Origin: an uncultured Clostridia bacterium
GTDB lineage: Bacteria > Bacillota > Clostridia > Oscillospirales > Acutalibacteraceae
DNA length: 64,000 nt
Direction: 5' to 3'
NCBI GenBank assembly: GCA_947630835.1
Contig: CANRIZ010000006.1
Span: 30,501-94,500, forward strand
Below the pieces are notes generated by a model. It was not told the origin of the DNA. It was given only the letters and a program-made list of their open reading frames with translations, and searched no databases. Positions 53,182 to 62,761 of this stretch are shown one piece after another. Position 1 is the stretch's first letter. Every line of letters starts with the position of its first letter. Made by a program: the position numbers and the translations under genes.

Positions 53182-54486
53182 ATGTTTGGCGATTTGGTGA
53201 GAAGAACCGGCTTTTGGACTTTGGACCTTATTCGAGGCGGCGCAGTCCGCGCGCATTACAAAGAGACAAAAAGCTCTATCGAAAACGGAGATTTAAATAC
53301 AAAGCAATTAAATCTCCTGCTAAAGCATGCTACGGCAACCACCGAATTTTATAAAGATTTTGACCCGAACGATATAAACACTTTCCCGATAATCAGCAAG
53401 CAGGAAATCAAAGAGCGTTGGGATGAGCTTTACTCATCGCAATACAGAGGTAAGCCCGTGCATCATATGTCAACCAGCGGTTCTACGGGAACGCCCTTTG
53501 TGATAGACTGGGATATGAACAAACGCAGCCGTCAGTTGGCGGAATTGATTTATTTCAACGAGCTTGCCGGGCAGAGGCTCGGTCAACCGTACATTTATTT
53601 CCGCGTTTGGAATGACCGCAACCGTAAATCCAAGCGGGAACAATGGATGCAGAATCTGACGGCGATAGATATTTTTCATCTTGACGACGCTTTGTTGGAG
53701 GAAATCCGCCAAAGGCTTAAAACGCGTCCGTATGTCAACAGCTGCCTCGCATACGGCTCTACCTATGAGCATATAGTCAAATACTTAAGCTCTAAGGGTG
53801 ATACTCCCGATATGTTTCACGTTAATTCCTTTGTAAGCGGTTCCGACGCGCTGAGCATGGAAATTAAAAAACTTATAAAGCAAACGGTTGGCTGCAATGT
53901 GATTGACAGATACAGCAACGAGGAAAACGGATTTATTGCGCAGACGGGCGATTTTTCGGATGAATTTAACGTAAACATTGCCGGCTTCCGTGTAGAGCTG
54001 TTGGAGCAGGAAAGCAACAAGCCCGTAAAAATCGGTGAACTCGGCAGAATAGTTATAACCGACCTTTATAATTTTGCCGTTCCACTTATCCGTTATGATA
54101 CCGGCGATCTGGCTATTAAAGCGGAAGAACGAGACGGTTGGACAACCAAGCTGAAAACAATTCAAGGTCGGCGCGTAGACGTTACCTACGATACAAAAGG
54201 CAATCTATTAACCTCCCATACCTGGGGCGTTTATATGAGAAAGTATGATAAATTGAAGCAGTTTCAATTTATCCAGGAGGACGCGAAAAAATACACGCTT
54301 AAGGTTAACGGCGCAGAGGGATTTTATTCCGACGAAGAATTTATTGAGCATTTGAAATCCGTTTTGGGCGACGACGCCGAAATAACCATTGAGCACGTTA
54401 CGGGTATTCCTACCTTAGCTTCCGGAAAATTCAAAAGGACAATATGCTTATACACCCCCCCCACAGAGAACTCAAAGCATACCTGA
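53182..54486 (+). CDS. CapK-like adenylate-forming enzyme (phenylacetate-CoA ligase family)
   Basis: 434 residues. ANL superfamily: T98-S-G-S-T-G-T-P (ATP loop), LIRYDTGDLA and the hinge GRRVDVTYD. It lacks the large N-terminal domain of acyl-CoA synthetases, matching CapK/PaaK-like proteins found in capsule and polysaccharide loci. It probably activates an acid as acyl-AMP, perhaps for surface glycan modification (inference). ATG with GGGAGG. A C8 run (54455-54462) lies about eight codons before the stop. Confidence 0.85.
   Translation: MFGDLVRRTGFWTLDLIRGGAVRAHYKETKSSIENGDLNTKQLNLLLKHATATTEFYKDFDPNDINTFPIISKQEIKERWDELYSSQYRGKPVHHMSTSGSTGTPFVIDWDMNKRSRQLAELIYFNELAGQRLGQPYIYFRVWNDRNRKSKREQWMQNLTAIDIFHLDDALLEEIRQRLKTRPYVNSCLAYGSTYEHIVKYLSSKGDTPDMFHVNSFVSGSDALSMEIKKLIKQTVGCNVIDRYSNEENGFIAQTGDFSDEFNVNIAGFRVELLEQESNKPVKIGELGRIVITDLYNFAVPLIRYDTGDLAIKAEERDGWTTKLKTIQGRRVDVTYDTKGNLLTSHTWGVYMRKYDKLKQFQFIQEDAKKYTLKVNGAEGFYSDEEFIEHLKSVLGDDAEITIEHVTGIPTLASGKFKRTICLYTPPTENSKHT
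54455..54462 (+). repeat. C8 tract near the 3' end of the CapK-like gene
   Basis: Eight C inside the final codons of the CapK-like gene, changing only the last few residues if its length varied. Confidence 0.8.
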
Positions 54487-54877
54487 TACCGATAACGGTT
54501 CCGATAATATGCAGTGATTTTTCTAAGGACGTGACCCGCACAAATAAAAAAGCGTCGCCGTTTGCCGTGAATGCGGATTTCGGTATTTCCGAATACGCCG
54601 CTTAATATTACGGCTGCTTGATTTTTCAAGTGCGCGGTATGATACGCGAAGCTTGTTACTTGCGAAAGAATATAAAACAAAAGACGACATTCCCGTTTCA
54701 ATACGAATGGGGATGTCGTTTTTCGATTTTGACAAATTAATTCTCTAAAAATCTGTACGCTATATTTCCTTTTCTCACGCCGCTTCACCGTTTGGGATAT
54801 CTTACGCCAAGGCGTTGCCCAACAAGCTACGCCCGCCGAGTCCATAACACGCCGATATTTTCACAGCTTCATTCTAC
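54487..54877. other. Intergenic stretch after the CapK-like gene
   Basis: About 390 bases with the terminator at 54684. Nothing else is recognised; the frames have no ribosome sites. Confidence 0.4.
54684..54724 (+). terminator. Terminator of the CapK-like gene
   Basis: ACGACATTCCC / GGGGATGTCGT stem with T tail; the opposite strand is also T-rich, so it may be bidirectional. Confidence 0.75.
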
Positions 54878-54907
54878 AAAAGCAGCGGCAATCCAATGGA
54901 TTGCCGC
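54878..54907 (-). terminator. Terminator of tRNA-fMet
   Basis: GCGGCAATCCATTGGATTGCCGC on the minus strand, perfect stem, followed by TGCTTTTG. Confidence 0.75.
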
Positions 54908-54914
54908 CGTTTCG

Positions 54915-54990
<76 letters not shown>

Positions 54991-55036
54991 ATATTTAATT
55001 GACATTCGCAAAGTTTTCTTTTCCGAATGTGATAAT

Positions 55037-55065
55037 ATAATAGTACAAAAAATATTATTTGTCAA
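55037..55065 (-). promoter_or_regulatory. Promoter of tRNA-fMet
   Basis: Minus-strand TTGACA (55060-55065), 17-nt spacer, TATTAT (55037-55042). Confidence 0.75.
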
Positions 55066-55207
55066 TACATTTTTACAGTTATAAAAATTTTGTTTTCCGG
55101 CTTAAAATTCGCACGCGGCAAAAAGCGGAAATTATCGCTCTTTAGCAAAGGGAGGATTACAAAGGTTCCGATTCTTTTATATTGCAAAGCATTTTACCGA
55201 CAAAACA

Positions 55208-55240
55208 AAGCAGGCGCCGAAAATCCTAACGCCTGCTTTT
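55208..55240 (-). terminator. Terminator of the wall-anchored hydrolase gene
   Basis: AAGCAGGCG / CGCCTGCTT stem with T-rich flanks on both strands. Confidence 0.8.
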
Positions 55241-55301
55241 AATATGGTCTGTTTTTTACGAAAATATACCGAAACGAATATTTCCCAAAATCAGCCTAAG
55301 T

Positions 55302-57440
55302 TTAGTTTTCCTCTTTTTTCTTTATCGCAAACACCGCGCTCGCACAGCTTCCGGCAAGGGCAAATACAAACATTCCCATTACTGCAACGGAAGCCGCCGT
55401 GCCGCCCGTTTTCGGGATTTCGGGGGTTTTTACGTTTGCCTTATCGGAATTGTCGGCGTCGTCTTGAGTCGCGTCGTTTTGCTCCGCGTCGTTTTGCTCC
55501 GCGTCGTTTTGCTCGACGTCCGTATTATCCGGCTTTTCGACGGGCTCGGGTTCTGCCGAGGGATCGTCGGTAACGTCGTCGTTATTGTTGAAAATATCTC
55601 CTACAATTTGACCCGGTATCTGCGAATATCCGCTTGTTCCGTATATTCCGTAGAACCAGTCGCTTATTTGGCGTACTATCGGCGAAGAAGCTTTTTCCTC
55701 GGCGGGTTCGACCGCGCCTACCTTTTCCAAAATCGCGCGAAGCCTTGCGGTAACCTCGTCGCTCTCGCCTTCGACCGCCACGGTTCTTGAAAGCATTTCT
55801 TCCGCTTCGTTTACGGCGCGGTCAAGCTCTGCGGCGTCAGCTCTTGAAAGCTTTGATTTATCCAAAGAGTATGCGACCGGCAACAGGTGCTTGCGAAGCT
55901 CCTCGGTTTCCCTGCCGATATTGAACTGCGGGTAATTCGCGTCGGAATAAACGTCGTTGATATTGTTGTAAGAGGCAAGCTCAACCGCCAAGGAAATCAT
56001 AATATCGTCCGAACCCGTAGATGCGTGATTCTGGCCCTTGAAGTAGAAGGTTGTGTCGGGGAAAGCTCCCGCAGAAGCGTCTACGGTGCGCTCGGGTGAA
56101 ATATGATTGTGAGCGGCGTTGCCGCAGTAAGTATTCTTTTGAACATAGCCTTCGGGAAGCTGCTGTTTAACATTTGCGCTGTACGCTCCCATGGAGGTTG
56201 AACGCAGATGTATAATGCCGTCGCCGTTTTCGCTGTTCCAAGAATTTCCGACATTGTAAAGCGGAATGTCGTAGCTGACTATGTCAAATATTTTTACTCC
56301 GTTTGCCTGAAGATTTTTCAAGTTTTTAACGGAATTTGTTTGCGCTTTATAGTAAAAATCCGTTTGCCTGCGAACTTCGATTTTTTCCGGTGAAGACAAA
56401 TAGGTTTCCGCAAGAGCGGGATATTCCTCATTGGGGCAAAGCGCCCACATACTTGTGCAGTTAATAATTACCTCGTTGAGTATGCGGTCAACGGCTTTAT
56501 CGAGGCAGACCTTAACCACATCATCCGGCAACGCGCGGAGAATAAGCTCGATAGTCGCGGCGTCGCTGTCGCTCATAAGCTTTTCAAGGAAGCCGTTATA
56601 AAGGTAATTTAAATCAAGGAAGGTAAGATCCTTTTTCATCAAGTCGCTGACGATAGTCGAGCCGCTGAGCGCCGGTACAAGGAAGATTATCTTCTCAAGG
56701 TCATTGTAAATGGTGGGATAGCGTTCTATAAGACCGTTTGCCAAAGTTCCGCCCATACTTATGGGAACAATATTTACCTTTTTGTGCCCGGTTTCGGCTT
56801 TAACCATTTGAATGAACTCGTAAAGCTCGTCAATCTCATCGGGAATATTGCCGAAAGAGTTGTAAGCGAAGAAATAAACGTGGTCCTCGCCTATGTTTTC
56901 AAGAAGCTTGTCAACCTTCATTTTGTTTAAAACGAACTGCTTTTCCTCCGCGGTACATTCTGCTAAGGAATAAGGATACTTTTCAACCTCAAAGTTACCC
57001 GTATTTTTGCCGAAATTATCGGTATGGTTGACCGCAAAGGCATCGGAGCATACGTCCGCAATCGCGTCGGAAAGCCCCATATCCTTTTGCGCTGCCAACG
57101 TCAAGGCGAGAGGCTGAGCAAGCTTTGACAATATGGAATCTATGTCAAAAACTCCGGGGAAGCAGCCTATGCGCTCGCCGTTTTCGTCAAGCTTATATTC
57201 GTAATTCTCATCAAGCAGCCAAACGTTTGACTGACTGATGCCGGGGATAAGAATGGTGGGCGTGTTATCCGTTCCCCCGCAATTTGTTTTAAGCGTATAT
57301 TTGGACGTGCCTACAAGCTTGGTAAACCATTCGCCCGCGGCGGACGCCGTAACCGAAAACAGCGACGCAAGCAAGGTAAGAGCCAAAACAACCGCCAGTA
57401 TTTTTTTACCGACAAAACGCTTTTGAGTTTTCTTTTTCAT
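55302..57440 (-). CDS. Secreted alpha/beta-hydrolase with sortase-type anchor
   Basis: 712 residues. Signal peptide about 1-34 (ASA cleavage). The catalytic domain has ILIPGISQSN (about 64) and the nucleophile elbow PISMGG with S228, so an esterase/lipase-like alpha/beta hydrolase is expected. An acidic linker has EQNDA repeats (three near-copies). It ends in IPKTGG at about 675-680, a hydrophobic helix and KKKEEN: an LPXTG-like signal with Ile in place of Leu. Attached to the wall by sortase (known motif logic); substrate unknown. Confidence 0.88.
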   Translation of the reverse strand: MKKKTQKRFVGKKILAVVLALTLLASLFSVTASAAGEWFTKLVGTSKYTLKTNCGGTDNTPTILIPGISQSNVWLLDENYEYKLDENGERIGCFPGVFDIDSILSKLAQPLALTLAAQKDMGLSDAIADVCSDAFAVNHTDNFGKNTGNFEVEKYPYSLAECTAEEKQFVLNKMKVDKLLENIGEDHVYFFAYNSFGNIPDEIDELYEFIQMVKAETGHKKVNIVPISMGGTLANGLIERYPTIYNDLEKIIFLVPALSGSTIVSDLMKKDLTFLDLNYLYNGFLEKLMSDSDAATIELILRALPDDVVKVCLDKAVDRILNEVIINCTSMWALCPNEEYPALAETYLSSPEKIEVRRQTDFYYKAQTNSVKNLKNLQANGVKIFDIVSYDIPLYNVGNSWNSENGDGIIHLRSTSMGAYSANVKQQLPEGYVQKNTYCGNAAHNHISPERTVDASAGAFPDTTFYFKGQNHASTGSDDIMISLAVELASYNNINDVYSDANYPQFNIGRETEELRKHLLPVAYSLDKSKLSRADAAELDRAVNEAEEMLSRTVAVEGESDEVTARLRAILEKVGAVEPAEEKASSPIVRQISDWFYGIYGTSGYSQIPGQIVGDIFNNNDDVTDDPSAEPEPVEKPDNTDVEQNDAEQNDAEQNDATQDDADNSDKANVKTPEIPKTGGTAASVAVMGMFVFALAGSCASAVFAIKKKEEN

Positions 57441-57659
57441 TATAACCCTCCTTAAAATATGCCGCGGTAAACGCAGCGGTAAAAACAGAGTTTTTTAACT
57501 TGCTCCCGATAAAAGGGAAGCAATAAAAAAGCACCTTAAATTTACGAAACAACGTGCTGTGCATATAGGCGCAGGGACGTGCGGAGCTTGCCGCATTTAA
57601 CATAAATAACCGGTGCCGAAAATTTAACGCGCGATAAAAAACGCTCTGTTTAAACTTTG
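57441..57659 (-). promoter_or_regulatory. Long structured 5' leader of the hydrolase gene
   Basis: From the predicted start near 57658 to the ATG: about 217 bases. Contains hairpin GCGGCAAGCTCCGC, a terminator-like AGCAC...GTGCTTTTTTA (about 57528-57562), TTGCTTCCC/GGGAGCAA and a GC-rich CCGCTG/CCGCGG stretch before AAGGAGG. No known riboswitch was recognised. Confidence 0.5.
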
Positions 57660-57664
57660 GGTAT

Positions 57665-57693
57665 ATTATACAGTAATTATATGTATTTGTCAA
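57665..57693 (-). promoter_or_regulatory. Consensus promoter of the hydrolase gene
   Basis: Minus-strand TTGACA (57688-57693), 17-nt spacer, TATAAT (57665-57670). Confidence 0.85.
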
Positions 57694-57851
57694 TTTTTTT
57701 ATATATTTTAAAGAATATTTTAACCTTTAAATTTTATACTTCCGTAATTTTTCATTTTAGGATAATAAAAGCTTAACTCAATATTGAAAATATGCAAGTA
57801 AAATGTTATAATTTTAACAAACAAAAAACATTTGTGATAAGAGGAGCGCTT

Positions 57852-60002
57852 ATGAGGAAGAAAATCTGTTTCAACGATTCCTGGCAATTTACGCTCGGCG
57901 GCGAAACAAAAACGGTAAATCTCCCCCACTGCTTTAACTCGCAGGACGGTCAGAGCGATAAAAACTATTACCGGGGCAAATGCTCGTACAAAAAGAGTAT
58001 CGGGCGCTATGACGGCGAGGTTATTATAGAAATAAACGCGGCGAATACCGTTTGCGAGGTGTTTGTAAACGGCGTTTCGGCGGGCGAACACAATAACGGC
58101 TATTCTATGTTCAGGCTTGATATTACCCCCTTCCTTACAAAGGAGGAAAACGAGCTTGAAATCACCGTTGACAACAGCCCCAATCCCCTGCTTTATCCGC
58201 AGGACGCCGATTTTACTTTTTACGGCGGTCTGTACAGGGACGTAAATATTATTTACGGCTTGCCGCAAGCTCATTTTTCCCTGCTTGACAAAAGCAAAAA
58301 CGGCGTTTACATCACCCCGCACAACAACGGCTATGTCTATGTAAAAAGCTTTGTTGAGGGAGATACGGACAATATTCAGAAGGAATTTGAAATAACCGAT
58401 TCACACGGCGACTCGGTCGCAACAGTCCGTACAGCCGCAGAAAATACCGAAGTAAGGCTTATTGTAAAAGAGCCGATTTTATGGAACGGCGTTGAAAACC
58501 CATACCTCTATACCCTGACGGCAAGGCTTTTGAAGGACGGGGAAATTATTGACGAAATCAGCGACAGCTTCGGCTTCAGGGAATTTTATTTTGACAGCGA
58601 AAAAGGATTTTTCCTAAACGGCAAACAGCTTAAATTAAAGGGCGTTTCCCGCCATCAGGACAGGGAATTTACGGGCAACGCTTTAACCGAAAAGGAGCAT
58701 AAAGAGGACGTTAGGCTTATAAGAGAGGTCGGCGCAAATTCGGTAAGGCTCGCGCATTATCAGCACGATGAAAAATTTTACGGCGAGTGCGACAGGGCAG
58801 GTCTTTTGGTATGGGCGGAAATTCCCGTTATTTCAAAATATTCAAAAAAGAAACAGCCTCAGGCGAGGCTTATGCTTGAGGAGCTTATACGCCAAAATTA
58901 CAACCACCCGAGTATTTTTTGCTGGGGTATAGAAAACGAAATAACCATGTCTACCCGCTCACCGCTTCTTTACGGCGATTTAAAGGAGCTTAACTCAATC
59001 GCAAAACAGCTTGACAAAACAAGACCCACCACCTGCGCTCAGCTTTCCTCCGTACCCGTAAAATCAAGACTTAACCGCATTACGGATATTTTGGGCTACA
59101 ATCATTACTTCGGTTGGTATTTCCAAGCTGCCGGTCAAATAAACAACTGGCTTGACAAATTCCATACAGCCAATCCCGATTTAAAGCTATGCCTTTCGGA
59201 ATACGGAGCGGAGGGAATTACCTCGCTTCATTCACAAAACCCCGTTCAGGGCGATTATTCGGAGGAATATCAGGCGATTTTCCACGAAAAGTATTTGAAG
59301 GCAATTAACTCCCGCAGCTGGCTCTGGGGTTCTTACGTTTGGAATATGTTTGATTTCGGTTCCGCCAACCGCAACGAAGGCGGAGTTAAGGGCAGGAACA
59401 ACAAGGGGCTTGTAACCATCGACCGAAAAACCAAAAAGGATTCGTTTTGGCTCTACAAGGCGTATTGGTCCGATGAAAAGTTTGTGCATATAACAGGCGA
59501 GAGATTTACCGACAGGCTTACAGGCGCTCGGGAAATTAAGGTGTACTCGAACTGCGATAAGGTAACGCTTACGGTAAACGGCGACAGGCAAACCCTTGAG
59601 GGCGATAAGATTTTTAAATTCACGGCGGAAATCAAAGAGGGCGAAAACATTATAAAAGCCACCGCGGGCGGACACAAAAGCGAACTTAAAATCAACGGCT
59701 GCCGTGAGGAAAACAAGGCTTATTCGCTTGGAAAAAACACGGGAAGCTATGTACGCAACTGGTTTGAAAAAGACAGTGAAATCGATTCAAAAAGGCTTTC
59801 ACTAAACGACACGCTCGGCGATATTGTCAATAACGCGGAGGTTCAGGACATATTCAAGGCCCAATTCGGCAAAGCCTATGTTCTGCCCAACCCGATAGGC
59901 AGGCTTTCGCTAAAGCCCTTATATTCGATTTTGAAAAAATCCAAAAAGGGCAAGGAGCTTGCCGATATTGCAAATCAATATTTGCAGTCTATCGAGAAAT
60001 AA
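57852..60002 (+). CDS. Glycoside hydrolase family 2 (beta-galactosidase-like)
   Basis: 716 residues without signal peptide, hence cytosolic. N-terminal jelly-roll with NLPHCFNSQDG and YRGKCSYKK, immunoglobulin-like domain, then the barrel with acid/base E363 in NHPSIFCWGIENE and nucleophile E450 in LCLSEYGAEG. The spacing fits GH2. About 120 residues at the C-terminus do not match the usual ending. The ATG 57852 has GAGGAG; an upstream in-frame ATG is weak. Likely beta-galactosidase or -glucuronidase. Confidence 0.9.
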   Translation: MRKKICFNDSWQFTLGGETKTVNLPHCFNSQDGQSDKNYYRGKCSYKKSIGRYDGEVIIEINAANTVCEVFVNGVSAGEHNNGYSMFRLDITPFLTKEENELEITVDNSPNPLLYPQDADFTFYGGLYRDVNIIYGLPQAHFSLLDKSKNGVYITPHNNGYVYVKSFVEGDTDNIQKEFEITDSHGDSVATVRTAAENTEVRLIVKEPILWNGVENPYLYTLTARLLKDGEIIDEISDSFGFREFYFDSEKGFFLNGKQLKLKGVSRHQDREFTGNALTEKEHKEDVRLIREVGANSVRLAHYQHDEKFYGECDRAGLLVWAEIPVISKYSKKKQPQARLMLEELIRQNYNHPSIFCWGIENEITMSTRSPLLYGDLKELNSIAKQLDKTRPTTCAQLSSVPVKSRLNRITDILGYNHYFGWYFQAAGQINNWLDKFHTANPDLKLCLSEYGAEGITSLHSQNPVQGDYSEEYQAIFHEKYLKAINSRSWLWGSYVWNMFDFGSANRNEGGVKGRNNKGLVTIDRKTKKDSFWLYKAYWSDEKFVHITGERFTDRLTGAREIKVYSNCDKVTLTVNGDRQTLEGDKIFKFTAEIKEGENIIKATAGGHKSELKINGCREENKAYSLGKNTGSYVRNWFEKDSEIDSKRLSLNDTLGDIVNNAEVQDIFKAQFGKAYVLPNPIGRLSLKPLYSILKKSKKGKELADIANQYLQSIEK

Positions 60003-60022
60003 GCGACAAAATTTAAAAGACA

Positions 60023-60064
60023 AACAAAAACGCTTCGCAAAGTTAAGCTCTGCGGAGCGTTTAA
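60023..60064 (-). terminator. Terminator between GH2 gene and larC (convergent)
   Basis: AAACGCTTCGCA / TGCGGAGCGTTT stem. On the minus strand it is followed by TTTTTGTTT, so it better fits larC. Confidence 0.75.
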
Positions 60065-60077
60065 AATTGGATTTTGT

Positions 60078-61265
60078 TTAATTATCGTACTTTTTTACCT
60101 TTTCCCTTGCCGTTTGAATCGAAACGGCGTTTTCCTCGGCTATCCTTTTTAAATCCTCGTACTCGTATTTTTCTTTTACAACGCCGTAGCCCGAAGAAAT
60201 TTTTTTCCTTACCTCTCCGTAGGGCGTTGAAACCGTTTTTATTTCTCTTTCAAGGGTATATCTGCTCTTTACGCTTTCACGCACGCCTATGGTGGTTGAA
60301 TTTTTGAAAATAAGCGTAAGCATTTTTTCCCTGTCCTTTTCGTCGCACACAACGCAAATCAAAGTACCGGGGCGGGATTTTTTCATTCCCGCGGCAACGG
60401 TAAAAACGTCCTTTGCGCCGCCGTTTAAAAGCTCGTCAATCAAAAAGCCCGTTTCCTCGCCCGTCATATCGTCAACGTTAAACGAAAGCTCCGTAATGAG
60501 CGACGGTTCGTTTTCGCTTTCGCCCAAAAACGCCCTGACGCAGTTTGCGGTTTCAAAATCCCTGCTTCCCATACCGTAACCGATTTTTTCAATTTTCATA
60601 AGCGGTCTGCTTCCGAAATCCGAACAGAAATATTTTAGCAGCGCCGCGCCCGTAGGCGTGCAAAGCTCGGACTCTGTTCCCGAGGAATACGACGGTATAC
60701 CCTTTAATATCAGGGCGGTTGCGGGCGCCGGCACGGGCAGTATTCCGTGAGCGCAGCTTACCGTGCCGCTTCCCGTATTGACCGGAGAAGCGGTAATTTT
60801 TTGCGCCCCTATTTCCTCTAAAAGCATACTGACTGCGGTTATATCGGCTATTGCGTCAAGCGCGCCGACCTCGTGAAAATGTATTTCCGTTACGGGCTTC
60901 CCGTGAACCGTACTTTCGGCTTCGGCAATTATTTTATAAACCGCAATTACGTCGTTTTTAACCTTTTGGGAAACGTTGAGCGAGCTTATAATTTTCTCTA
61001 TATCGCCCATAGAGCTGTGCGTATGGCGGTGAAGCTCCTCAAAGTGTTTATGCCCGCCCTCCTCGACGGAATTGACAAGCACTTTTAGCCGAACGCCGGT
61101 AACGCCGCATTTTTCGCTTTTTTCCTTTATAAATTCAACGCCCGGAATACCCGCTTTGTTAAGCTTTTCAACAAATTCCCCGTTATTGTCCGCAAGCCCG
61201 ATAAAAGCGGAAGCGAGCATATCCCCCGCCGCGCCCATGGGACATTCTATGTAAAGAGTTTTCAT
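60078..61265 (-). CDS. larC: Nickel-pincer cofactor nickel insertase LarC
   Basis: 395 residues in one frame; in some bacteria LarC is made from larC1 and larC2 by frameshift. LarC inserts nickel into the pyridinium-dithiocarboxylate mononucleotide using CTP. Blocks: CPMGAAGDMLASAF, VHGKPVTEIHFHEVGALDAIADI, CAHGILPVPAPATA, LCTPTGAALLKYF and VDDMTGEETGFL. Last gene of larE-larB-larC, overlapping larB (ATGA). Confidence 0.95.
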   Translation of the reverse strand: MKTLYIECPMGAAGDMLASAFIGLADNNGEFVEKLNKAGIPGVEFIKEKSEKCGVTGVRLKVLVNSVEEGGHKHFEELHRHTHSSMGDIEKIISSLNVSQKVKNDVIAVYKIIAEAESTVHGKPVTEIHFHEVGALDAIADITAVSMLLEEIGAQKITASPVNTGSGTVSCAHGILPVPAPATALILKGIPSYSSGTESELCTPTGAALLKYFCSDFGSRPLMKIEKIGYGMGSRDFETANCVRAFLGESENEPSLITELSFNVDDMTGEETGFLIDELLNGGAKDVFTVAAGMKKSRPGTLICVVCDEKDREKMLTLIFKNSTTIGVRESVKSRYTLEREIKTVSTPYGEVRKKISSGYGVVKEKYEYEDLKRIAEENAVSIQTAREKVKKYDN

Positions 61266-62014
61266 TTTTTAGCCTCCATATGGTTTATCCTGCTTGCCAA
61301 AAAGCCTGCGCCGAAACCGTTGTCGATATTCACCGCGCATACTCCGCTTGCGCAGGAATTGAGCATAGACAAAAGCGCCGAAAGCCCCGAAAAGGACGCT
61401 CCGTAGCCGACGCTTGTGGGAACGGCTATTACAGGGCAATCCGCAAGCCCGCCGATTACCGACGCCAAAGCGCCCTCCATGCCGGCGACTGCGATAATTA
61501 CGCTTGCGGACATTATTGTATCCCTGTTTGCCAAAAGCCTGTGAATACCCGCCACGCCTATATCGTAAAGTCTGACCGTCTCGTTCCCGAGTATCTCCGC
61601 CGTAAGAGCCGCTTCCTCCGCTACCGGTATATCGCTTGTGCCGCCCGTAGCGACAACTATCTTTCCCAAGCCGTCGGGAGCCGCCTTTTCTCCGGTGTAG
61701 GCAATTTTTGAAACGCCGTCATATTTTATATCTGTAAGCTTACTTAACTTATCCGCTTTTTCCGAAGATAATCTTGTAATCATAACGGTATTCTGCGACG
61801 AAGCGTTCATAGTCTTTACGATACCCGCTATCTGTTCGGCGGTTTTGCCCTCGCCGTAAATCACCTCAGCGGTACCCTGACGCATTTCCCTCTGCGTATC
61901 CACCTTTGCCCAGCCCAAATCCTCAAAAGGTTGGCCTTTAATTTTTAACGCCGCCTCCTCGACGGTAATTGAGCCGTCCTTAAGCTTAATTAAGATATTT
62001 TCAAGCCTGCTCAT
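61262..62014 (-). CDS. larB: Pyridinium-3,5-bisthiocarboxylic acid mononucleotide precursor synthase LarB
   Basis: 250 residues. LarB carboxylates nicotinic acid adenine dinucleotide and cleaves it, the first step of the nickel-pincer cofactor. Related to PurE: IVVATGGTSDIPVAEEA and VAGMEGALASVIGGLADCPVIAVPTSVGYG. ATGA overlaps with larE and larC on both sides. Confidence 0.96.
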   Translation of the reverse strand: MSRLENILIKLKDGSITVEEAALKIKGQPFEDLGWAKVDTQREMRQGTAEVIYGEGKTAEQIAGIVKTMNASSQNTVMITRLSSEKADKLSKLTDIKYDGVSKIAYTGEKAAPDGLGKIVVATGGTSDIPVAEEAALTAEILGNETVRLYDIGVAGIHRLLANRDTIMSASVIIAVAGMEGALASVIGGLADCPVIAVPTSVGYGASFSGLSALLSMLNSCASGVCAVNIDNGFGAGFLASRINHMEAKK

Positions 62015-62760
62015 CTGAACACCTCTTTATCTATGCTTATCGCCGAAAAATCATTTTTCAGCATTTCTCTTATTTTCGGCAATTCCATTTCGCCGTTTTC
62101 AAGCTGACTGCGCTTTAATTGTATTTTTGCGCTTTTCGGGCTTTCGAGCCTGAACCTGAAATCCGAAAAGCCGAGCGAAAAAAGCAAATTTTCCGCTTTT
62201 TCTATTTTCCCGAGCAGTTCCCGAGTAATTACCGTATTTTTCGGTATTCTTGTTGCAAGGCAGGAATACGAGGGCTTGTTGCAGGTAAACAGCCCCTCCT
62301 GCTTTGAAAGCCTGTAAACGTCCGCCTTTGTAATGCCGCAGATTCTAAGCGGAGAAAGCACGTTTTTTTCTTTAAGCGCGCGCATACCCGGTCTTTCGTT
62401 TATGCTGTCGGAGGCGTTTGTGCCGTCTGCGATTATATCGTAGCCGTCCTTATGCGCCCTGTCTGTTAAAATGCCGAACATATTTTGCTTGCAATAATAA
62501 CAGCGCAGGTCGGTATTTTTTAAAATTTCCGACTTCCCGCTTAAATCAACGTCAATTACCGTAAGCTTAACCGAGAGCTCCCGCGAAAGGCGCAGAGCGT
62601 CCTCAAGCTCGAATTCGGGCTGAAAAAAAGACTTTAGAAAATATGCGCTTACGTCGCAGGCATACTTTTTTGCCTGACTCAATAAATATGCCGAATCCGC
62701 TCCGCCCGAAAACGCGACGGCGATTTTTTTGTATCTTGTAAAAAATTCTTGTAAATCCAT
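62011..62760 (-). CDS. larE: Sulfur transferase LarE
   Basis: 249 residues, ATP pyrophosphatase domain with AVAFSGGADSAYLL (PP-loop, about 13-26). Cys at CYYCKQN and SCLATRIP (the sulfur-donor Cys region), plus C in FTCNKPSYSC. Some LarE proteins sacrifice one Cys, others hold a 4Fe-4S cluster; three Cys here make either possible. Adds sulfur to the LarB product. No ribosome site is visible before the ATG at 62760. Confidence 0.94.
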   Translation of the reverse strand: MDLQEFFTRYKKIAVAFSGGADSAYLLSQAKKYACDVSAYFLKSFFQPEFELEDALRLSRELSVKLTVIDVDLSGKSEILKNTDLRCYYCKQNMFGILTDRAHKDGYDIIADGTNASDSINERPGMRALKEKNVLSPLRICGITKADVYRLSKQEGLFTCNKPSYSCLATRIPKNTVITRELLGKIEKAENLLFSLGFSDFRFRLESPKSAKIQLKRSQLENGEMELPKIREMLKNDFSAISIDKEVFR

Positions 62761-62761
62761 A

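Noticed and set aside
54324..54845. Minus-strand frame of 173 codons overlapping the CapK-like gene
   Set aside because: Overlaps the conserved gene end, contains the terminator stem and has no family match or ribosome site.
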